A stretch of 64,000 nt of DNA from Paenibacillus lautus NBRC 15380. Lineage in GTDB: Bacteria; Bacillota; Bacilli; Paenibacillales; Paenibacillaceae. Below, piece by piece: positions 1 to 7,863 of this stretch. Where the stretch lies: positions 124,001 through 188,000 of the forward strand of contig NZ_BIMF01000010.1 of NCBI RefSeq assembly GCF_004000945.1. Direction: 5' to 3'. A model generated the notes under the pieces. That model did not search any database and was not told where the DNA came from. It saw only the letters and a list, made by a program, of their open reading frames with translations. The first letter of the stretch is position 1. Each line of letters opens with the position of its first letter. The position numbers and the translations under genes were made by a program.

Positions 1-613
1 CATCCAGTGCTTCGTAATCCTTCTTCGACGCAGGACGCAGCAGGGATGTCACTCCCGTACGGTCAAGCGCTTTGGCCAGCAGGAGCATCAGGAGGCCTGC
101 AATGACGGCGCCGCTGAGTACCCGCATGCCGTATTTGGCAAGGAACATCCACGTCTGCAGGTCATCGGTATAGCTGTAATAGAAGTCCATGATCATCGAG
201 CCGATGGCCGCGCCGGCTCCGGCAATCGCCAGCGTCCACGCGGAGGTGCTCCGGTAACGGAACGCCGCGAATACCAATTCTGCCCCCAGTCCTTGAATGA
301 GGCCATACAGCAGCAGGGTCAATCCCCATCCGCTGCCAAACAGCACTTCCACGTGGGCTGCCGCCACTTCCGCGATGATGGCCACTCCCGGCTTGCGGAT
401 CAGCAAGTAAGCCAGCGTGGCTGCAGCGAACCACATGCCGTATAACAACTCATCCGCTTCAAAGAACAGCGGTTTTAACAGATTGTAAACCGAACCCCAG
501 AAGTGATAAATGACGCCAAGCACCAGCGATACCAGCACCGTCACCAAAATATCGCTTAACCGCAGCCCTTTTCGGGGCTGAACCCCCAACTTCTCTTGCA
601 CAGACGTTCCCAT
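1..613 (-). CDS. ykoE: ECF transporter S component YkoE (HMP/thiamine precursor uptake), 3' end outside window
   Basis: I translated this reverse-strand frame directly. It starts at ATG 613-611 behind a GAGGGG ribosome site and stays open to the window edge, so the C-terminus is missing. It encodes a hydrophobic protein of at least 204 residues with about five membrane segments. The stretch KPLFFEADELLYGMWF and a later AEVAAAHVEVLFGSGWG are typical of YkoE, the substrate-binding component of an energy-coupling-factor transporter for hydroxymethylpyrimidine or thiamine. The family normally sits in a ykoEDC operon with ATPase and transmembrane partners, which would lie beyond position 1. A TPP riboswitch and terminator lie upstream, which fits thiamine control. 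Confidence 0.88.
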   Translation of the reverse strand, partial: MGTSVQEKLGVQPRKGLRLSDILVTVLVSLVLGVIYHFWGSVYNLLKPLFFEADELLYGMWFAAATLAYLLIRKPGVAIIAEVAAAHVEVLFGSGWGLTLLLYGLIQGLGAELVFAAFRYRSTSAWTLAIAGAGAAIGSMIMDFYYSYTDDLQTWMFLAKYGMRVLSGAVIAGLLMLLLAKALDRTGVTSLLRPASKKDYEALD

Positions 614-659
614 AACAACACATTCCCCTCTCCACCTCTATTTTTGTGTAAACACAACA

Positions 660-690
660 AAAAACCGTCTGGAAAAACGCGCAGACGGAA
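660..690 (-). terminator. Riboswitch-controlled intrinsic terminator before ykoE
   Basis: The 7-bp stem CCGTCTG/CAGACGG (665-671 and 682-688) is followed on the reverse strand by a T-rich tract. It lies between the TPP aptamer and the ykoE start, the expected place for the expression platform. Confidence 0.8.
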
Positions 691-715
691 AAATAGGCCC
701 TATGTAGGCAGGGTC

Positions 716-815
716 GGATATTCTCTACGCTGGCATTACCCAGTTCAGATTAACGGTCAACAGCGGATAACAGCTGCAATCTCAGCCTGATTCACTCAAG
801 CCCCCGTATTCCTAT
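716..815 (-). ncRNA. TPP riboswitch (THI element)
   Basis: Read on the reverse strand, the segment carries the conserved THI-box blocks in order: a GGGG-type 5' block (about 801-806), CTGAGA (780-785), then CTGAACTGGGTAATGCCAGC followed by GTAGAGAA closing P1. These are the diagnostic thiamin-pyrophosphate aptamer elements. The aptamer precedes a terminator and ykoE, so high TPP should stop transcription of the uptake gene. Confidence 0.95.
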
Positions 816-980
816 TCGGTTTCATGTTAACTTTAAAATACACATTCGCTCCGGAATAAGCAAGAACCTTTTTTCAAAAATGGCTATTTATTGATTTCCA
901 TCTCATTCTATGTCAATATCAGAGTGATTGGCTTTTCCACCAACGTTTATTGCTGACACCTATGCACAAAGGAGAATGAC

Positions 981-1784
981 ATGGCTAAACAATTGCTGCG
1001 TCTGATGACTGAGCTATCCTCCCGCAAGTGGCTGTCCCGAATCATGGGGCATTGTTCCCACAGCCGGCTGAGCCGTCATCTAATACCTGCATTTATACGA
1101 ATTTATCAGATTCCGGCGCATGAAGCGGAGAAAGAAATCCACGAATACCGCTCACTGAACGAGTTCTTTTCCCGCCGGTTAAAAATAGGCCTGCGCGCCA
1201 TAGATGATACCGCCGACGCTATGGTAAGCCCGGTCGATGCCACGATTTCGGCAATGGGCGCCGTCAACGCCGGCACCATTCTGAGCGTCAAGGGACAGAA
1301 TTATACCCTGAGCGAGCTGCTCGCCAAATCGCCAAGAATGGAAAACTACATCAACGGTTATGCATTCGTATTGTATTTAAGCCCGACCGATTATCATCGC
1401 ATTCATTCCCCGGTAACCGGTGTTCAGGCGGAGAGCGAGCATCTGAAGGGCCGCGTTTACCCTGTGAACGATTTTGCGATGACCCATATCCGGAACGTGC
1501 TCAGCCGCAATGAGCGCCTCATTACCTATATTGCGCATGAGTTCGGTGAAGTTGCCGTCGTGAAGGTCGGAGCCATGAACGTAAGCAGCATCCGTTATGC
1601 TGACGAGAACGTGAAGAAATACGGGATTGGCGATGAACTCGCGTACTTTGAATTCGGCTCTACCGTCGTGCTTTTGACGGAGAACGGCACGTTTACACCG
1701 CGCGGTGACCTGGAACCCGGCTCCAAGGTGAAGATGGGGGAACTCCTCGGTTTGCTTCACCCGTCCCCAGCCAGAAAAGGGTAA
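981..1784 (+). CDS. psd: Phosphatidylserine decarboxylase
   Basis: The 267-residue protein converts phosphatidylserine to phosphatidylethanolamine at the membrane. It has the family landmarks: YRSLNEFFSR near residues 55-65, the conserved block YHRIHSPVTG (about 137-146), and FEFGSTVVLL near the C-terminus. The GST motif marks autocatalytic cleavage, with Ser227 becoming the pyruvoyl group of the alpha chain. A GGAGA site sits just before the ATG. Its 3' end faces an SDR gene on the opposite strand. No pssA partner is visible next to it. Confidence 0.93.
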   Translation: MAKQLLRLMTELSSRKWLSRIMGHCSHSRLSRHLIPAFIRIYQIPAHEAEKEIHEYRSLNEFFSRRLKIGLRAIDDTADAMVSPVDATISAMGAVNAGTILSVKGQNYTLSELLAKSPRMENYINGYAFVLYLSPTDYHRIHSPVTGVQAESEHLKGRVYPVNDFAMTHIRNVLSRNERLITYIAHEFGEVAVVKVGAMNVSSIRYADENVKKYGIGDELAYFEFGSTVVLLTENGTFTPRGDLEPGSKVKMGELLGLLHPSPARKG

Positions 1785-1849
1785 TTCCATTCACCTTACC
1801 AAGCATCGCATGACAAGTTAAAGCCATGAATCATTCGCGGCATGAATGA

Positions 1850-2704
1850 TTAACGCCGGCCCAGCATCCGATAAATGATCCGCTGAAACAGCCGATCCGG
1901 CAGCACGCCCTTGATCCATGCGGTTAGCCGCGTGCCTCGGGGCAGCAAATAGCGGAACCTGGGCTTAGCCATGGATGCAATTTTTGCCACAAGCCTGGCT
2001 ACCTCCTGCGGATCCCCGCTTCCCCTGGCTGTCCGCTCGGAATAGTCCAGCACGCCCTTCAGCAGATCGCTGTAGGGTGATCCTTCCTTTACCGCAAGCT
2101 CCCCAAAGCTTTTGTTCCAGATCGGCGTGCCATAGGCACCGGGCTGGATCAGCACGACATCGATGCCAAAGGGCATCAACTCCATGGACAGGCTTTCGCC
2201 AAACCCTTCCAATGCAAATTTGGAGGACGCATAAGGTCCATAACCCGGAAAGCCGACCACGCCGCTAATGCTGCTCATGAGAATGATTTTGGAATGTCCG
2301 GTCCGGCGGAGCAGCGGCAGCATATGCTGCGTTACCGATACGGTCCCGAAAAAATTCGTTTCCATCTGTTTTCGCCAGCCGCTGAGCTGCACTTCCTCCA
2401 CCATGCCGCCTACCGCCTCGCCAGCATTGTTCACCAGCACGTCCAAGCGTCCATACCTCTGCTCTATCTCCAAAGCAGCGGCCTTGACTTGTTCCTCAAT
2501 GCATATATCCAGCTGGAATACGTGAATGCGCCCGGCAACATCTGCTTGTTCGGCTTGCGCCAGCAGTTCTGCAGCCGCCTCAGGCCTGCGCAGACCCGCA
2601 GCCACGTCATAACCTGCTTTTGCCAGCTCCAGACTGATGAGCAGTCCAAACCCGCTCGATGCGCCCGTGATCAGCGCAACCTTTCCTGCTCCCGCTGCTA
2701 CCAC
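1850..2704 (-). CDS. Short-chain dehydrogenase/reductase (SDR)
   Basis: A classical SDR of about 284 residues. It has the N-terminal cofactor motif TGASSGFG (residues 14-21), the NNAG motif, and the active-site pair YASSK after a conserved serine (MSSISG). The C-terminal extension is longer than in the minimal 250-residue family, as in the retinol dehydrogenase-like or 'SDR family oxidoreductase' subgroup. The substrate is not predictable. The annotated start is a GTG at 2704 without a convincing ribosome site. A GGAG element further upstream would suit an in-frame ATT eight codons earlier, so the N-terminus is uncertain. A dispersed repeat (2873-2946) lies upstream. Confidence 0.85.
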   Translation of the reverse strand: MVAAGAGKVALITGASSGFGLLISLELAKAGYDVAAGLRRPEAAAELLAQAEQADVAGRIHVFQLDICIEEQVKAAALEIEQRYGRLDVLVNNAGEAVGGMVEEVQLSGWRKQMETNFFGTVSVTQHMLPLLRRTGHSKIILMSSISGVVGFPGYGPYASSKFALEGFGESLSMELMPFGIDVVLIQPGAYGTPIWNKSFGELAVKEGSPYSDLLKGVLDYSERTARGSGDPQEVARLVAKIASMAKPRFRYLLPRGTRLTAWIKGVLPDRLFQRIIYRMLGRR

Positions 2705-2872
2705 CGGATCACCGCTTGCTCTGCCAATGCCACTCTCTCCTTCACTCCCGTCACCCTTCCGTTATCCGAAATGCCTGCCTGGTCCATGTTTCTAAGAACC
2801 CTGCGTTCAGGGTATCCCTAATATAACAAAATTTTGCAACATAATCAGATTCCCTATCCATATATGCATCCA

Positions 2873-2946
2873 TTAAATAGCCCCACAAAGTGGAGCCTAT
2901 GCTTCGATGCTTATTCCAAATACTTTGCGGGGACCCCCAAAACATA
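2873..2946. repeat. Dispersed intergenic repeat, copy A (about 74 bp)
   Basis: This segment matches the reverse complement of 52890-52962 almost base for base. I count two substitutions and two single-base indels. Both copies contain the near-palindrome CCACAAAGTGG and the block CTTATTCCAAATACTTTG. Both lie outside recognisable genes, which suggests a mobile or structural intergenic element. Confidence 0.85.
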
Positions 2947-2948
2947 TC

Positions 2949-2979
2949 GAAAAAAAGGGAGCCATTTAGCTCCCTTTTG
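2949..2979 (-). terminator. Intrinsic terminator (bidirectional, stronger on minus)
   Basis: The stem GGGAGC/GCTCCC (2957-2962 and 2969-2974) is extended by A/T pairs, with seven T residues after it on the reverse strand. It lies downstream of a possible small gene (3047-3166) and supports transcription on that strand. Confidence 0.75.
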
Positions 2980-3046
2980 CGTTCATCCAGAGAAAAGCGT
3001 ATATGATAACGGGATTCAACGTTTCCCGTATGTAGGCCAAGTCTCA

Positions 3047-3166
3047 TTAAAACCACACATCCTGATGATCCTGAGTCGTTGTCTTCATGCGGCGCAAGCG
3101 ATTTCTGAAAATAGCGCAGCCACCACGACTGAAGAAACGTCCACGCACCCGTCTTCTTGGGCTCAT
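3047..3166 (-). CDS. Possible small arginine-rich protein, 39 residues
   Basis: I translated this short reverse-strand frame by hand. It starts MSPRRRVRGRFFSRGG and ends QDVWF. A purine-rich GGGGGGAGAGAGG run stands directly before the ATG and an intrinsic terminator follows about 70 bases after the stop. The protein is strongly basic (about ten Arg). I do not recognise it. It overlaps a longer 144-residue frame in another phase that I consider spurious because that frame runs through a dispersed repeat. Confidence 0.3.
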   Translation of the reverse strand: MSPRRRVRGRFFSRGGCAIFRNRLRRMKTTTQDHQDVWF

Positions 3167-3279
3167 TCCTCTCTCCCCCCTTCATAAAATGAAACTGTAT
3201 GTCGTTTTTACCCTAAATCGCTTGCTATGAAACCCATTTGCCCTTCGGCCACTCAGGTAAGTTATGGAAGGGCGGGGGA

Positions 3280-4068
3280 TCACCGAATTTCGGATGGGCT
3301 CTTGCCCGTATACTGCTTAAATTGCCGGCTGAAAAAGAAAATATCGCGGTAACCCAGCGCGTCGGCTACCTCCGTTACATTCATCCCTTGATGCAGCAGC
3401 AGATGCTGCGCCCGCTCGATCCGCATCTGAATGATATAGGATTGCACTGGCGTGCCGATCAGTTCCTTGAATTTGATCGAGAAGTAACGGGGGGACAACC
3501 CCGCTCTGGCCGCCAAATCCTCGACCCGATGGGGAACCCCCGGGTGCTGGCGGACATAATTCGCGATTTCATGGATAGCCTCTGACAGCTGATTGCTTGC
3601 TTTTTTAACCACCGGCTCAGCGTGATCCGAACGCAGCAGATGAATCATCAGCTGTTTCAGAATAAGCTGCCCCTCCTCCAATGATCCATAGGGCTTGTCC
3701 AGATACAAACGCACGTAACGCGCGAGCAAATATTCGAAATCCATCGTTTCCGTCAGCTTCCGATAAGATGCCGGAATCTCTTGGACCGGGTCGGTCACGT
3801 CAAAATGGATATATGTCAATACGAGCGGTTTCTGCGGGTTGTGCGTCGCGCTCGTATGATCTCCGGGTCGGAATAGAAAGCAGCTTCCTTTTCCCACGGC
3901 AAAGGGCTCATCATTGAGCTCGACCGTGCCTTCACCGCTCCATACATAGAACAAATCATAATTCTGCATGGGTCTTTCGCGTTTTTGCCATTTCCAGCCC
4001 GGCTCACATACGATTTTGGCAAGCGCAGGCATGATTATAAAAGAAGACGGCGATGCATTCAGCATCAC
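3280..4068 (-). CDS. AraC family transcriptional regulator with N-terminal cupin domain
   Basis: The protein is about 262 residues. The N-terminal half has a cupin-like ligand-binding fold (VWSGEGTVELND, FLFRPGDHTSA). The C-terminal half has two helix-turn-helix units typical of AraC/XylS, with VEDLAARAGLSPRYFSIKFK and the signature VADALGYRDIFFFSRQFK near the end. Such Paenibacillus regulators usually control sugar uptake or carbohydrate catabolism, but no such operon is adjacent, so its target is unknown. The start is GTG 4068 or ATG 4065, both behind a GAGGGGG site. A weak inverted repeat (GCCCTTC/GAAGGGC) after the stop may end the transcript. Confidence 0.9.
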   Translation of the reverse strand: MMLNASPSSFIIMPALAKIVCEPGWKWQKRERPMQNYDLFYVWSGEGTVELNDEPFAVGKGSCFLFRPGDHTSATHNPQKPLVLTYIHFDVTDPVQEIPASYRKLTETMDFEYLLARYVRLYLDKPYGSLEEGQLILKQLMIHLLRSDHAEPVVKKASNQLSEAIHEIANYVRQHPGVPHRVEDLAARAGLSPRYFSIKFKELIGTPVQSYIIQMRIERAQHLLLHQGMNVTEVADALGYRDIFFFSRQFKQYTGKSPSEIR

Positions 4069-4124
4069 GTCATAACCCCCTCATCTCATTCAAAAATTGA
4101 CCTCTTTTCCATCATACCCGTTTT

Positions 4125-5588
4125 TTATGTTTTTTGCATGTCCAGCCACGCCTGCGCAATCCGGGCAACCCCTTCTTCGATGCTGGCTATGTCCAGATGC
4201 GAGAAGCCGAAGCATGCCGCAGGTAACCCGGGGGTACGATGATATACCGATGCATCTCGAAACATGACGCCGCGTTTGCGGGCAGCTTCTTGGACCAGGA
4301 CATACTCTTCCTCAGAGCGCAGCCAGTTCGCATAAACGTGCAGGCCGGCATCGCCGGGATGAAGACGAAACAGTTCGGAGGCATGGGTATCCATCGCCTG
4401 GCGAAGCGCCTCATACCGCGCACCATACAGCCGGGTCATTCTTCTAAGATGCCGACCGTAACCCCCTCGCACAATAAAGCGTGCCAGCGCACGCTGCTCC
4501 AATACGGCTGGTGAAATCGGCTCGTAAAGCGCCTTGGCCTGCACAACCGCCTCAACCAAGCTTGGGGGAAGCACGGCATACCCGATGCGGAGCCCGGTAA
4601 ACATCGTTTTGGAGAACGAGCCGACGAAGATGACACGTCCCTCGTTATCCAGCATCCGCAAGGGCTCAATCGGCTTGCCGCCCCAGCGGAACTCACTGTC
4701 GTAATCATCCTCGATAATAAAAGCCTGACGGCTTCGCGCCCAATTCAGCAGCGCTCTTCTTCGCTCCAGCGGCAGTACCGCTCCCGTCGGGTATTGACGG
4801 CTGGGGCTTACGACAAGCAGGTCGGCGTCCCAGTCACGTGGTATTAATCCGGCATCGTCGACCGGGGATGGCAGCGGAATCCCGCCGCTCAGGCTGATGC
4901 CCCGATAGATGCCTTGATAGCCCGGATCCTCCATGACCACCTGATCGCCAGGATCAACCAGCAGCTGAAACATCAGGACAAGCCCTTGCATGGATCCGCT
5001 GAAAATCACGATATGCTCGGGGTCGGCCTGGATTCCCCGCGTAAAACGCAGATGTCCGGCTATCGCCTGCCGCAGTTCGAGATCCCCCTCCGGCGGCGCT
5101 CCGTTCTGCAGCTCGATGCCCCCGCTTCCGCCGGCGTAGGATAACGCGCTCCTCCACTCCGAATAAGGAAAATCCTCCATGGGCATCCGTGCATTCGCGA
5201 ATGAGATTGTACCTCGGGGAGGTTCTCTCAGCATCATCTGTGCCGAGGTATAATCCCCGCTTTGGCTCACCAGTCGTTGCCCCCATGCCGAGAGCACCGG
5301 CGCTCCCTCGACCGGCGGCGGCTGGTCCACCATAGCGATCCCCTCCGCTACGTAAGTTCCGCTGCCCTGCCTGGAAACAACATAACCTTCGGCCATCAGC
5401 ATGTCATAGCTCTGCGCGGCCGAGCCTCTGGACACGCCATACAGCTTTGCCAGCTCGCGTGTGGCGGGAAGGCGGGTTCCTTCCGGCAGCTTGCCGCTAT
5501 GAATGGCAGCACGAAGTGCGTGGTATAAAGCCAAATATTTATATCGATATTGTTCCACATACGTCTCGAACGGCAATCCCAGCTCCAT
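4125..5588 (-). CDS. MocR/PdxR-type regulator: GntR HTH fused to an aminotransferase-like domain
   Basis: The 487-residue protein has an N-terminal winged helix of the GntR class (residues 10-75, LPATRELAKLYGVSRGSAAQ). This is fused to a fold-type I PLP domain with SPSRQYPTG, IEDDYDSEF and the PLP-lysine region VGSFSKTMFTGLRIGY. MocR proteins sense PLP or related aminated ligands and usually control a divergent neighbour. Here the divergent gene (5710-6324) encodes a flavin-binding pyridoxamine-phosphate-oxidase-like protein, a natural target. The start ATG follows GAGGAG. AAATTGG direct repeats lie in the shared intergenic region. Confidence 0.92.
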   Translation of the reverse strand: MELGLPFETYVEQYRYKYLALYHALRAAIHSGKLPEGTRLPATRELAKLYGVSRGSAAQSYDMLMAEGYVVSRQGSGTYVAEGIAMVDQPPPVEGAPVLSAWGQRLVSQSGDYTSAQMMLREPPRGTISFANARMPMEDFPYSEWRSALSYAGGSGGIELQNGAPPEGDLELRQAIAGHLRFTRGIQADPEHIVIFSGSMQGLVLMFQLLVDPGDQVVMEDPGYQGIYRGISLSGGIPLPSPVDDAGLIPRDWDADLLVVSPSRQYPTGAVLPLERRRALLNWARSRQAFIIEDDYDSEFRWGGKPIEPLRMLDNEGRVIFVGSFSKTMFTGLRIGYAVLPPSLVEAVVQAKALYEPISPAVLEQRALARFIVRGGYGRHLRRMTRLYGARYEALRQAMDTHASELFRLHPGDAGLHVYANWLRSEEEYVLVQEAARKRGVMFRDASVYHRTPGLPAACFGFSHLDIASIEEGVARIAQAWLDMQKT

Positions 5589-5614
5589 AATGACGACTCC
5601 TCTATCATTTTTTG

Positions 5615-5645
5615 AAATTGGACTATATAAATTACTCTAAATTGG
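5615..5645. promoter_or_regulatory. Candidate MocR operator: AAATTGG direct repeat
   Basis: AAATTGG occurs at 5615-5621 and 5639-5645 in the same orientation, 24 bp apart, in the intergenic region of the divergent pair. MocR proteins typically bind spaced direct repeats, so this is a reasonable operator inference. No experimental support is visible. Confidence 0.45.
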
Positions 5646-5655
5646 CGCTTTTTCC

Positions 5656-5684
5656 TTGTCAATGATCATCGTATGCTGTTATTC
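5656..5684 (+). promoter_or_regulatory. Candidate sigma-A promoter of the 5710 gene
   Basis: TTGTCA (5656-5661), a 17-bp spacer and TTATTC (5679-5684) precede the gene. The candidate MocR repeats end about 10 bp upstream of the -35 box, a position compatible with activation. Confidence 0.5.
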
Positions 5685-5709
5685 AAAATGATAGGGGGAG
5701 CGTTTAATC

Positions 5710-6324
5710 ATGAGAAGAGACGAATTTGCGATGGAGGATCAACAAGAAATCGAGGATTTCCTCAGCGGCATGAGCTTTGGTTTCCTTGGGACAGCCGATG
5801 AAGAGGGAATCCCGCGTGTAACGCCATTGAACTTTGCCTATGTTAACGGAGCGTTCTATTTTCACGGCAGCCGGATGGGTGAAAAAATGGATCATCTGCG
5901 CCGGACGCCAGCCGTGTGCTTTACCATAGCTGACGAGTACGCACTGATCCCTTCCTATTTCTCCGATCCGGAGATGGCCTGCCCGGCCACGGCCTACTTC
6001 AAAAGTGTAACGGCGATCGGCGAGGTGGTGATCGTGGATGATCTGGAGGAAAAGGCGCTTGCGATGGAGGCACTGATGACAAAGCTGCAGCCTGAAGGCG
6101 GATACCGCACCATTGACGCGAGTGACCGGGCTTATATCCCCAGACTGAAAGGGGTAGCGGTCATCAAGCTCGCTCCGCAGCGAATGAGCGCCAAGTTCAA
6201 GTTCGGCCAGAACCTGAAGCCGGATCGGCTCCAGGCCGTCGTCGAAGGGCTTGAATGCCGCGGCAAAGAGCGGGATGAAGAAACCGCCGGGCTGATATGC
6301 AAATATCATCCTGGACCGCGTTAA
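5710..6324 (+). CDS. Pyridoxamine 5'-phosphate oxidase family flavin-binding protein
   Basis: This 204-residue protein has the split-barrel flavin-binding fold. The N-terminus FGFLGTADEEGIPRVTPLNF is the usual first strand pair, followed by YFHGSRMGEKMDHLRRTP, which fits FMN phosphate binding. It resembles the NimA/PNPOx-like group rather than true PdxH, so the substrate is uncertain. It is divergent from a MocR regulator, which suggests a role in B6 or amine metabolism. The ATG follows AGGGGGAG. Confidence 0.85.
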   Translation: MRRDEFAMEDQQEIEDFLSGMSFGFLGTADEEGIPRVTPLNFAYVNGAFYFHGSRMGEKMDHLRRTPAVCFTIADEYALIPSYFSDPEMACPATAYFKSVTAIGEVVIVDDLEEKALAMEALMTKLQPEGGYRTIDASDRAYIPRLKGVAVIKLAPQRMSAKFKFGQNLKPDRLQAVVEGLECRGKERDEETAGLICKYHPGPR

Positions 6325-6340
6325 AGCATTGCAATTATCC

Positions 6341-6369
6341 GTGACGGTTCCCGGGGTAGGTGGTATAAT
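6341..6369 (+). promoter_or_regulatory. Candidate sigma-A promoter of the aminotransferase
   Basis: GTGACG (6341-6346), a 17-bp spacer and a perfect TATAAT (6364-6369) lie about 80 bases before the start of the aminotransferase. Confidence 0.55.
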
Positions 6370-6449
6370 GTTAGGCAATGAAAACGTAAAGGCAACTTGT
6401 CACCTGCTCTTACCTTAACCAAAAGTATTCGGAAGGAAGGAATCAGTTC

Positions 6450-7748
6450 ATGAACCCATTGGTTGGTCAATTGAATGGAAAAATGCAAGCCGGCAATCCG
6501 CATGTGTACGACATGCTCTCCACACTCGGCAAAGAAATCTACTTCCCGAAAGAAGGCATCCTGAGCCAGTCTGCGGAAGCGACGAGCCATGCGAAAAAAT
6601 ATAACGCTACGATCGGTATTGCAACCGAAGGCGGAGTCCCGATGCATCTGGGCGTCATCCAAGACAAACTTTCGGCTTACCAGCCGAAGGATCTGTACCC
6701 GTATGCCCCTCCGGCAGGCAAGCCGGAGCTGCGCTCCGTATGGCGAAACAAGATGATTCAGGAGAACCCTTCACTCGAAGGCAAGAGTTTCAGCAATCCC
6801 ATCGTCACGAATGCGCTGACGCATGGTCTTAGCATCGTAGCCGATTTATTCGTGGATGAAGGAGACGCCGTTATTTATCCCGATAAAAATTGGGAGAATT
6901 ACGAGCTGACATTCGGCATTCGCCGCCATGGCATTCATGTAACCTATCCTCTCTTTACGGACGATATGAAATTTAACGCCGGAGGACTTCGTCAGGCTCT
7001 GCTAAGCCAGAAGGATAAAGGCAAAGCGGTCGTGCTGTTGAACTTCCCGAACAACCCGACAGGCTATACCCCTGGCGCTCAGGAAGGGGCCGCCATCGTG
7101 TCCGCAATCCAGGAGGCCGCCGAAGCCGGCATTAATATTGTCGTCGTGACGGATGATGCGTATTTCGGATTGTTCTTTGAAGATTCGCTGAAGGAATCGC
7201 TATTCGGACGTCTGGCAGGCCTTCACCCTCGCGTGCTTCCTGTAAAGGTTGACGGTGCGACCAAGGAAGAATTCGTATGGGGATTCCGTGTCGGCTTTAT
7301 CACGTTTGCGGCAGAAAATAAAGACGTGCTGGACGCACTGGAGCAGAAAACGCTCGGCATTATCCGTGCCACGATATCCAGCGCCTCCCACCCTTCGCAG
7401 ACCTTTGTTCTGGAGGCGCTGAAGGCGCCGGAATTCCACGAGCAGAAGGAAGAGAAATTCGTCATTATGAAAGGCCGAGCCAACAAAGTAAAGTCCATTC
7501 TCGACAGCGGCAAATACGGTGATGTATGGGAATATTATCCGTTCAACTCCGGTTACTTCATGTGCCTGAAGCTGAACACGGTTAACGCCGAGGAGCTCCG
7601 TTCCCATCTCATCCATGAGTATGGCGTAGGAACCATCGCCCTTGGCGAGCATGATCTCCGGATCGCCTTCTCTTGTATTGACGAGGAGTATTTGGAGGAT
7701 CTGTTCGACCTGGTCTATAAAGGGATTCAAGACCTGCAGAAAGCTTGA
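6450..7748 (+). CDS. PLP-dependent class I/II aminotransferase
   Basis: The 432-residue protein has the fold-type I aminotransferase landmarks: NFPNNPTGYTPG for substrate carboxylate and PLP binding, DDAYFGLF with the PLP-ring Asp/Tyr, and a candidate Schiff-base lysine at residue 272 (VDGATKEEF). The N-terminus, with TIGIATEGGVPMHLG, resembles the aspartate/aromatic aminotransferase-like family seen in Bacillota. The exact amino donor cannot be assigned. It has its own promoter and a strong terminator, so it is probably monocistronic. The start follows AAGGAAGGAA. Confidence 0.85.
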   Translation: MNPLVGQLNGKMQAGNPHVYDMLSTLGKEIYFPKEGILSQSAEATSHAKKYNATIGIATEGGVPMHLGVIQDKLSAYQPKDLYPYAPPAGKPELRSVWRNKMIQENPSLEGKSFSNPIVTNALTHGLSIVADLFVDEGDAVIYPDKNWENYELTFGIRRHGIHVTYPLFTDDMKFNAGGLRQALLSQKDKGKAVVLLNFPNNPTGYTPGAQEGAAIVSAIQEAAEAGINIVVVTDDAYFGLFFEDSLKESLFGRLAGLHPRVLPVKVDGATKEEFVWGFRVGFITFAAENKDVLDALEQKTLGIIRATISSASHPSQTFVLEALKAPEFHEQKEEKFVIMKGRANKVKSILDSGKYGDVWEYYPFNSGYFMCLKLNTVNAEELRSHLIHEYGVGTIALGEHDLRIAFSCIDEEYLEDLFDLVYKGIQDLQKA

Positions 7749-7806
7749 TGATCCGCTGCATCTGAAGAAGATATTAGCTCCAAATAACGTGAAAGCAAAC
7801 TCTTCA

Positions 7807-7850
7807 GCCCTCTCACTTCCCTGTAGGAAGTCGGGAGGGCATTATTTAGG
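7807..7850 (+). terminator. Intrinsic terminator after the aminotransferase
   Basis: The stem GCCCTC...TTCC pairs with GGAA...GGAGGGC and is followed by ATTATTTAG. The next gene is convergent. Confidence 0.75.
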
Positions 7851-7863
7851 TTCAGGGACACTC

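Noticed and set aside
2751..3185. A 144-residue reverse-strand reading frame
   Set aside because: It runs through dispersed repeat copy A. The part encoded by the repeat also appears in the translation of copy B, so the similarity is DNA-level. The ribosome site better fits the 39-residue frame in another phase.
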